From JAZGBC01 sp036444495 (lineage in GTDB: Bacteria > Pseudomonadota > Alphaproteobacteria > Kiloniellales > J153): a stretch of 10,954 bases of DNA. Positions 7,443-10,954 of this stretch are shown one piece after another. Within the stretch, counting starts at the first letter, position 1. Each line of letters starts with the position of its first letter. The position numbers were made by a program, and so were the translations under genes. The notes beneath the pieces were generated by a model that was not told the DNA's origin, made no database searches, and was given only the letters and a program-made list of their open reading frames with translations. The DNA lies in contig JAZGBC010000169.1 in NCBI GenBank assembly GCA_036444495.1, positions 1 through 10,954 on the forward strand, read 5' to 3'.

Positions 7443-7997
7443 ATGCCGCTTCCTCCGCCTGCCGAGCGCGAACATCTCCATACCAGAAACATGGATTTGC
7501 GCGGCTACCGCCGCGCCGATGGCCTGTGGGATATCGAAGGCCACCTGACCGACACCAAGACTTACGGCTTCTCCAACGAGTTCCGCGGCGAGATCAAGGC
7601 GGACGAGGCGCTGCACGACATGTGGCTGCGCGTCACCATCGACGAGGACTTCGTCGTCCAGGACATCGAGGCGGCGACCGAGGCCGGCCCCTTCGAGATC
7701 TGCCCCGCCATCGCACCGAACTTCAAGAAGATGATCGGGGTCAGGATGGGCGTGGGCTGGCGCCGCAAGGTGCGCGCCCGCCTGGGCAAGACCGAAGGCT
7801 GCGCCCATCTCGTGGAGACCCTGGGGGCCATGGCCACCGTGGCCTTCCAGACGCTCTATCCGGCCCTGGCCAAGAAGGAGAAGGAGCGGCCCAGCGGGAA
7901 AAGGCCGGGGCTGGTGGATAGCTGCCACGCCTTCAAGAGCGAGGGCCCGCTGGTCAAGAAGTTCTGGCCGGATTTCTATACGGGCCCGGAGGGCTGA
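7443..7997 (+). CDS. DUF2889 family protein
   Basis: This 184-residue protein belongs to a family of unknown function. The opening REHLHTRNMDLRGYRRADGL (9-28), the IEGHLTDTK that follows (31-39), and the C-terminal blocks GCAHLVETLGAMA (119-131) and VDSCHAFKSEGPLV (158-171) are typical of DUF2889. No signal peptide or membrane segment is visible, so it is probably cytosolic. C120, H122, C161 and H162 form two Cys/His pairs in conserved blocks and could bind a metal; this is inference. ATG 7443 fits the promoter just upstream and the conserved N terminus. The last seven codons with the stop form the first copy of a 21-bp tandem repeat, so the C terminus ending GPEG is probably a recent change. 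No operon partner is apparent. Confidence 0.87.
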   Translation: MPLPPPAEREHLHTRNMDLRGYRRADGLWDIEGHLTDTKTYGFSNEFRGEIKADEALHDMWLRVTIDEDFVVQDIEAATEAGPFEICPAIAPNFKKMIGVRMGVGWRRKVRARLGKTEGCAHLVETLGAMATVAFQTLYPALAKKEKERPSGKRPGLVDSCHAFKSEGPLVKKFWPDFYTGPEG

Positions 7998-8039
7998 TAT
8001 TCGGGCTTAGAGGGCTGATATTCGGGCCCGGAGAGTTGA
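7977..8039 (+). repeat. 21-bp tandem repeat, three copies, each with an in-frame stop
   Basis: Copies occupy 7977-7997, 7998-8018 and 8019-8039. In the frame of the DUF2889 gene each reads Tyr-(Thr/Ser)-Gly-(Pro/Leu)-Glu-(Gly/Ser)-TGA. Copy 1 is the true end of the gene; copies 2 and 3 are duplicated 3' ends past the stop. Copies differ at two to four positions, so the duplication is not brand new. Each also carries a GC-rich CGGGC core, with the palindrome CGGGCCCG in copies 1 and 3. Confidence 0.9.
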
Positions 8040-8226
8040 CCGAATAGCCCTTGCGCCGGGTGGCCACGGTCCCTAACTTTGCCCCTGTGAATGCGGCACC
8101 ACGGACCTAGCAGACCTTGTTGGACCGAGCTTCGTCTGAACAAGCCTCTCCTGAATCTCGCGTTGCCTATCACGCCGGTGAGGCGCGGTGCTTCCCCGGC
8201 AAACATGAAATAGGAATACCCAGTAA
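8040..8226 (+). promoter_or_regulatory. Structured leader region of the cold-shock gene
   Basis: No gene is supported here; frames on both strands look like shadows. Two hairpins can be drawn. One at 8116-8144 has CTTGTT pairing with AACAAG and an inner GAC/GTC. The other at 8174-8200 has GCCGG/CCGGC, one mismatch, GAGGC/GCTTC and a five-base loop. The second ends 26 bases before the csp ATG. AGGAA (8212-8216) is the likely ribosome site, 10 bases before the ATG. No promoter could be chosen with confidence. Long structured leaders are common in cspA-type genes, so a role in cold or translational control is plausible but inferred. Confidence 0.45.
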
Positions 8227-8430
8227 ATGACCATTGGAACTGTCAAATTCTTCAACACGACCAAGGGATTCGGCTTCATCACTCCGGAGGACGGATCGAA
8301 GGATGTCTTCGTCCACATCTCCGCGGTGGAGCGTTCCGAGCTCGGCCACCTGGTCGAGGGCCAGAAGGTGGCTTTCGAAGTTCAGCCGGACGCCCGTGGG
8401 CCCAAGGCAGTGAACCTTTCGGCCGCCTGA
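8227..8430 (+). CDS. Cold-shock domain protein, CspA family
   Basis: This 67-residue single cold-shock domain (OB fold) binds single-stranded RNA and DNA and acts as an RNA chaperone in the cytosol. It opens [23 protein letters not shown]1 KGFGFI is at 13-18 and RNP2 VFVHIS at 27-32, followed by the usual G-x-x-V-x-F strand (GQKVAFEV, 45-52) and the closing GPKAVNL. Length is normal. It is a monocistronic gene: a structured leader precedes it and a strong hairpin follows the stop. Whether it is cold-induced or constitutive cannot be told from sequence. Confidence 0.96.
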   Translation: MTIGTVKFFNTTKGFGFITPEDGSKDVFVHISAVERSELGHLVEGQKVAFEVQPDARGPKAVNLSAA

Positions 8431-8456
8431 CCTCTAGGCGAGCCGACGGTATTTGT

Positions 8457-8490
8457 GGGAGGCCGCCCGCGCATGCGGGCGGCCTTCTCC
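8457..8490 (+). terminator. Hairpin terminator after the cold-shock gene
   Basis: A perfect 10-bp GC stem (GGCCGCCCGC 8461-8470, pairing with 8475-8484) has a GCAT loop, extends a few pairs further outward, and is followed by TTCTCCGTTT. The T-run is interrupted, which is common in GC-rich genomes. It lies 26 bases past the csp stop and should insulate the downstream enolase-superfamily gene. Confidence 0.75.
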
Positions 8491-8570
8491 GTTTGAGGCG
8501 GCCCGTCGCAGGGATGCTACGGGCATCGGGCAAATCACCGGTTCCCTCGCCGGGATATCTCAACTAAAGA

Positions 8571-8607
8571 TTGACGGCCAACCAGGGGGCAGGTCACGTG
8601 CGTGACC
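8571..8607 (+). promoter_or_regulatory. Promoter candidate with 16-bp palindromic operator
   Basis: TTGACG (8571-8576) is a good -35; at 17 bases the -10 would be TCACGT (8594-8599), a poor match. That -10 lies inside an inverted repeat with 7-bp arms GGTCACG (8592-8598) and CGTGACC (8601-8607) around TG. The geometry fits a repressor of a sugar-acid catabolic gene, but no regulator gene is in the window. The palindrome itself is certain; its role is inferred. Confidence 0.45.
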
Positions 8608-8643
8608 GCCGCTGGGGCCGGGGCGCGGGGAGGCTGGCCGCTT

Positions 8644-9828
8644 ATGAAAATCACCGACGTCAAGACCTTCGTCGTAGGCAACCCACCGCCCCATTACGGC
8701 GGACAGTTCTGGGTCTTCCTGAAGCTCGTGACCGACAGCGGGGTCGAGGGCATCGGCGAGGCCTATTGCGTGCCGTTTCACCCCGACGTCGTCACCCGCA
8801 TGATCGAGGACGTCTGCGAGCGGCACGTCATCGGCTCGGACCCCTTCAAGATCGAACGCCTCTGGCGGATCATCTATTCCAGCGGCTATTCCCAGAAATC
8901 CGATCTCTCCACCATGGGGGTGCTCAGCGGCATCGAGATGGCCTGCTGGGACATCATCGGCAAGGAGCTGGGCAAGCCGGTCTATGAGCTCCTGGGCGGG
9001 CAGGTCCACGAGAAACTGCGGTCCTACACCTATATCTACCCCGAGACGCCGGGCGATACGCGCGCCTATTCCGACCCCGACGTGGCCGCCGGGCGGGCGG
9101 CCGTCTACGCGCAGCAGGGCTTTACCGCGCTCAAGTTCGATCCGGTCGGCCCCTACACGGCCTTCGACCCCCGTCAGCTCACCCTCGCGGAGCTGGACAA
9201 CGCGGAGAAGATCACGAACCGCATCTGGGAGGCCGTCGCCGGCAAGTGCGACCTGCTCATCGGCACGCACGGCCAGATGACCACATCGAGCGCCATACGA
9301 TTGGCCAGGCGGCTCGAGCCCTTTGATCCGCTCTGGTTCGAGGAGCCGGTGCCGCCGGAAAACGTGGAGGAGATGGCACGGGTGGCGCGCCAGACCAGCA
9401 TCCCCATCGCCACGGGCGAGCGGCTGGCCACGAAGTACGAATTCGTCAGGCTGCTGGAGAAGCAGGCGGCCTCCATCCTGCAACTGGCGCTGGGGCGGTC
9501 GGGCGGCATCCTGGAGGCCAAGAAGATCGCCGGCATGGCCGAAGCCTACTATGCGCAGATCGCGCCGCACCTCTACTGCGGACCCATCGAGGGCGCGGCG
9601 AATATTCAGCTCGATACCTGCAGTCCCAATTTCCTGATCCAGGAAGGCATCGAAACCTGGGGCGGGTTCCACGCCGAGATTCTGAAAACACCCATCCGCT
9701 GGGAAGAGGGATACATCATCCCGCCGACCGGCCCCGGCCTCGGCGTCGAACTCGACGAAGAGGTCGCGGCAAGGCATCCCTACAGCGGCAAAGGGCTACA
9801 TCTCGAAGTGTTGGAGGAGCCGCTTTGA
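8644..9828 (+). CDS. Enolase-superfamily enzyme, galactonate dehydratase-like
   Basis: This 394-residue mandelate racemase/muconate lactonizing-type protein would be expected to abstract a proton alpha to a carboxylate, most likely dehydrating a sugar acid. The N-terminal capping domain (about 1-125) precedes the barrel. Against E. coli DgoD recalled from memory, the spacings match exactly: H209 (THGQ), E233 (WFEEPVPPE), E259 (ATGER), H309 (APHLY) and E334 (FLIQE) align with DgoD H185, E209, E235, H285 and E310. However, the position of metal ligand D183 is G207, and the position of D258, partner of the catalytic His, is A282. K164-F-D166 sits on the second strand. ATG 8644 has GGGGAGG (8627-8633) 10 bases upstream; an in-frame start at 8602 would add unconserved residues. 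It probably stands alone behind its own promoter. Substrate unknown. Confidence 0.9.
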   Translation: MKITDVKTFVVGNPPPHYGGQFWVFLKLVTDSGVEGIGEAYCVPFHPDVVTRMIEDVCERHVIGSDPFKIERLWRIIYSSGYSQKSDLSTMGVLSGIEMACWDIIGKELGKPVYELLGGQVHEKLRSYTYIYPETPGDTRAYSDPDVAAGRAAVYAQQGFTALKFDPVGPYTAFDPRQLTLAELDNAEKITNRIWEAVAGKCDLLIGTHGQMTTSSAIRLARRLEPFDPLWFEEPVPPENVEEMARVARQTSIPIATGERLATKYEFVRLLEKQAASILQLALGRSGGILEAKKIAGMAEAYYAQIAPHLYCGPIEGAANIQLDTCSPNFLIQEGIETWGGFHAEILKTPIRWEEGYIIPPTGPGLGVELDEEVAARHPYSGKGLHLEVLEEPL

Positions 9829-9846
9829 CGGCTGCTGTCTTCTGCA

Positions 9847-10034
9847 CCGCGCGGGGACCTTTGCACGAACTACCCCTGTCACCCTCGGGCTTGACCCGAG
9901 GGCCCAGGGCGGCCGAAAGGTCAGACAACAATGGTCGTAGAATCAGCAGGCTGCGGACGTTAGCCTGGATGCTCGGGTCAAGCCCGAGCATGACAAGGAG
10001 GTGGCCAGGGGCATTATGCAAAGGTCCCGCGCGG
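9847..10034. repeat. Composite inverted-repeat element, MITE-like
   Basis: The outer ends are inverted copies sharing CCGCGCGG(G)ACCTTTGCA (9847-9865 and, reversed, 10017-10034), differing by one base of length. Inside each end is a hairpin: CCCTCGGG-CTTGA-CCCGAGGG (9882-9902) and ATGCTCGGG-TCAAG-CCCGAGCAT (9969-9991). Each is flanked by further matching bases (CCCCTG outside, CCAGG inside). The inner hairpin type is a very common dispersed intergenic repeat in alphaproteobacteria. There is no transposase and no protein-like frame inside. It lies 18 bases after the enolase-superfamily gene and could also fold as a transcript end. Confidence 0.75.
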
Positions 10035-10085
10035 CGGAGAGCGGGGCCATGTGGGCGCGGGCAAGCTCGACCCGGTCAGGGCCGC

Positions 10086-10466
10086 TCACCCGGCGCGCCG
10101 CCGCCGGCCGCGCCCGGCGCCTTGCCGTCCCGCGGTTCCGTAGAGCTGGCCGTGGCCGATGCTGGCGTGCCCCTCCTCGGTGGCCGCCGCCCGGAAGTAG
10201 GTCAGGATGAAGACACGGATGGCTGCCGTCAGGCTGGAGGCCCGGCGGCGTGAATCGATCAAGCCACAGAGCTCGTGCAGGCTCATCTCCTCGCGCCGGC
10301 AGATCTCGGCCAAGGCGTCCCACATCACCGGCTCGAGGCGCAGGCTGGTGCGCCGCTCGCCGACGAAGATATTCCGGTTGACCAGCGTACTGGCGCCCCG
10401 GCCGGCCGCGGCCTGCGGCTCATCCGCGTGGTTCGTTACCTTTTCCCTAGTGAAGGGATCATCCAT
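10086..10466 (-). CDS. Ribbon-helix-helix domain protein
   Basis: This 126-residue protein resembles short alphaproteobacterial RHH proteins, probable DNA-binding transcription factors acting as dimers. The core VNRNIFVGERRTSLRLEP (29-46) supplies the beta strand, and MWDALAEICRREEM (48-61) and SLHELCGLID (62-71) the two helices, followed by SSLTAAIRVFILTYFRAAAT (77-96). The tail (about 107-126) is Gly/Arg-rich (GRGRRRRAG at the end) and may add nonspecific nucleic-acid affinity. Start choice is uncertain: ATG 10466 gives the domain layout usual for the family, whereas ATG 10508 in the same frame would be almost leaderless behind the candidate promoter. A GTG at 10565 lies upstream of that promoter's expected start. 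No clear ribosome site is seen. It is divergent from bolA. Targets are unknown; autoregulation is plausible but unproven. Confidence 0.82.
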   Translation of the reverse strand: MDDPFTREKVTNHADEPQAAAGRGASTLVNRNIFVGERRTSLRLEPVMWDALAEICRREEMSLHELCGLIDSRRRASSLTAAIRVFILTYFRAAATEEGHASIGHGQLYGTAGRQGAGRGRRRRAG

Positions 10467-10508
10467 GATGCTGACGACTCGCAGCCAAAAGGGTGAAGCG
10501 AACGCCAT

Positions 10509-10572
10509 GGTAGGGAATTTATACGTAAATACAACTAATAAGGCTAATGACTTATATAGGCACACGTAATGA
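10509..10572. promoter_or_regulatory. AT-rich divergent promoter region, RHH gene and bolA
   Basis: This block is strikingly AT-rich beside its GC-rich neighbours. On the minus strand, TTAGCC (10547-10542), 18 bases and TATAAA (10523-10518) form a candidate promoter for the RHH gene, with a good -10 and a weak -35. The palindrome TACGTA (10522-10527) overlaps the -10, and further ACGTAA and TAATGA/TAATGAG motifs recur nearby, which could be binding sites for a small dimeric regulator. Confidence 0.45.
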
Positions 10573-10598
10573 GTGCAGTTTTTCCGCGCATATGGCTA

Positions 10599-10627
10599 TT
10601 GTCTCGGGCTCCCTGAATCACGATATT
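10599..10627 (+). promoter_or_regulatory. Candidate bolA promoter
   Basis: TTGTCT (10599-10604), 17 bases and GATATT (10622-10627) match four of six consensus positions each with ideal spacing. A transcript would start close to the ribosome-site-like AAAGG (10634-10638), which lies 8 bases before ATG 10647, so the leader would be very short. Confidence 0.42.
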
Positions 10628-10646
10628 GTCCGCAAAGGCCAAACCC

Positions 10647-10954
10647 ATGACCGTGCAAGAACACATCGAATCCAAGCTCGCGGCCTCGCTCTCGCCGGCC
10701 CATCTGGAGGTGGTCAACGAGAGCCATATGCATTCGGTGCCGCCGGGCTCCGAGTCCCACTTCAGGGTGGTCGTGGTCGCGGACGCCTTCGAGGGCCTGC
10801 CGCTCGTGGGCCGGCACCGGAGGGTCAACGAGATCCTGGCGGAGGAATTGCGCGAGCGCATTCACGCGCTGTCGCTGCAGACCCTGACGCAGACAGAATG
10901 GGCCAGCCGCGGCGGCCAGACCCTGGCCTCACCCCCCTGTCAGGGCGGCGGCAA
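10647..10954 (+). CDS. bolA: BolA family protein, 3' end at the window edge
   Basis: BolA proteins work with monothiol glutaredoxins in iron-sulfur cluster delivery and iron or stress responses in the cytosol. The 102 full codons visible start MTVQEHIESKLAASLSPAHL and contain NESHMHSVPPGSESHFRVVV (24-43), ADAFEGLPLVGRHRRVNEIL (45-64) and RIHALSLQTLTQTEW (71-85), the full BolA fold. The invariant His of the IHALS motif (H73), used for cluster binding, is present. The frame is still open at the edge in a low-complexity tail (SPPCQGGG), and family length is about 90-110, so only a few residues should be missing. In related genomes a DnaJ-domain gene and cobS often neighbour bolA, but those would be outside this window. 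Confidence 0.94.
   Translation, partial: MTVQEHIESKLAASLSPAHLEVVNESHMHSVPPGSESHFRVVVVADAFEGLPLVGRHRRVNEILAEELRERIHALSLQTLTQTEWASRGGQTLASPPCQGGG

Noticed and set aside
8092..8220. Small plus-strand frame of about 40 codons in the csp leader
   Set aside because: No ribosome site and no recognisable protein features, and it covers the hairpins; a structured leader explains the stretch better.
9825..10253. Plus- and minus-strand frames in the inverted-repeat element
   Set aside because: They encode the well-known false peptides produced by this repeat (SGLTRGP, LGSSPSMT, LGLDPSI) and have no homology-like features.

Overview
The window is a 10.95-kb stretch of GC-rich chromosome. Gene families, promoter shapes and gene order all point to an alphaproteobacterium, probably Rhodospirillales or a close relative. 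The main pointers are a malyl-CoA/beta-methylmalyl-CoA lyase of the Rhodobacter/Methylobacterium type, xerD divergent from aroK-aroB-CNNM transporter, a DUF2889 gene, a short RHH-domain regulator next to bolA, and the dispersed alphaproteobacterial palindromes containing CTCGGGCTTGACCCGAG. No tRNA, rRNA, CRISPR array, transposase or phage gene was seen. Most of the window is ordinary chromosomal backbone.

Layout. (1) 1-866, minus: the start and most of mcl1, running off the left edge. (2) 1014-4032, minus: a tightly packed unit read right to left, made of a 46-residue single-membrane-span protein that was found by eye, a large secreted protein of unknown function whose start lies inside the end of that small gene, and xerD. 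(3) 4033-4257: a divergent control region. (4) 4258-7351, plus: aroK and aroB overlapping by 4 bases (GTGA), then a CNNM/CorC-type membrane protein. (5) 7384-7997, plus: a DUF2889 gene with its own strong promoter; its 3' end is a 21-bp tandem repeat that carries the stop codon in each copy. (6) 8227-8430, plus: a cold-shock protein with a structured leader and a strong terminator hairpin. (7) 8644-9828, plus: an enolase-superfamily sugar-acid dehydratase-like enzyme with two unexpected active-site substitutions, preceded by a 16-bp palindrome. (8) 9847-10034: a composite inverted-repeat element. (9) 10086-10466, minus: an RHH-domain regulator-like protein. (10) an AT-rich divergent promoter region. 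(11) 10647 to the right edge, plus: bolA.

How they fit together. AroK and AroB are two shikimate-pathway enzymes made from one message. XerD resolves chromosome dimers together with XerC and FtsK. Mcl1 cleaves malyl-CoA and beta-methylmalyl-CoA, which suggests C2-unit assimilation by the ethylmalonyl-CoA pathway. Cold-shock protein and BolA are stress and iron-sulfur housekeeping proteins. The accessory-looking elements are the enolase-superfamily gene, the inverted-repeat element beside it and the short tandem repeat. The most interesting leads are the noncanonical active site of the enolase-superfamily protein, the overlapping small membrane-protein gene with its secreted partner, and the stop-codon-containing tandem repeat.
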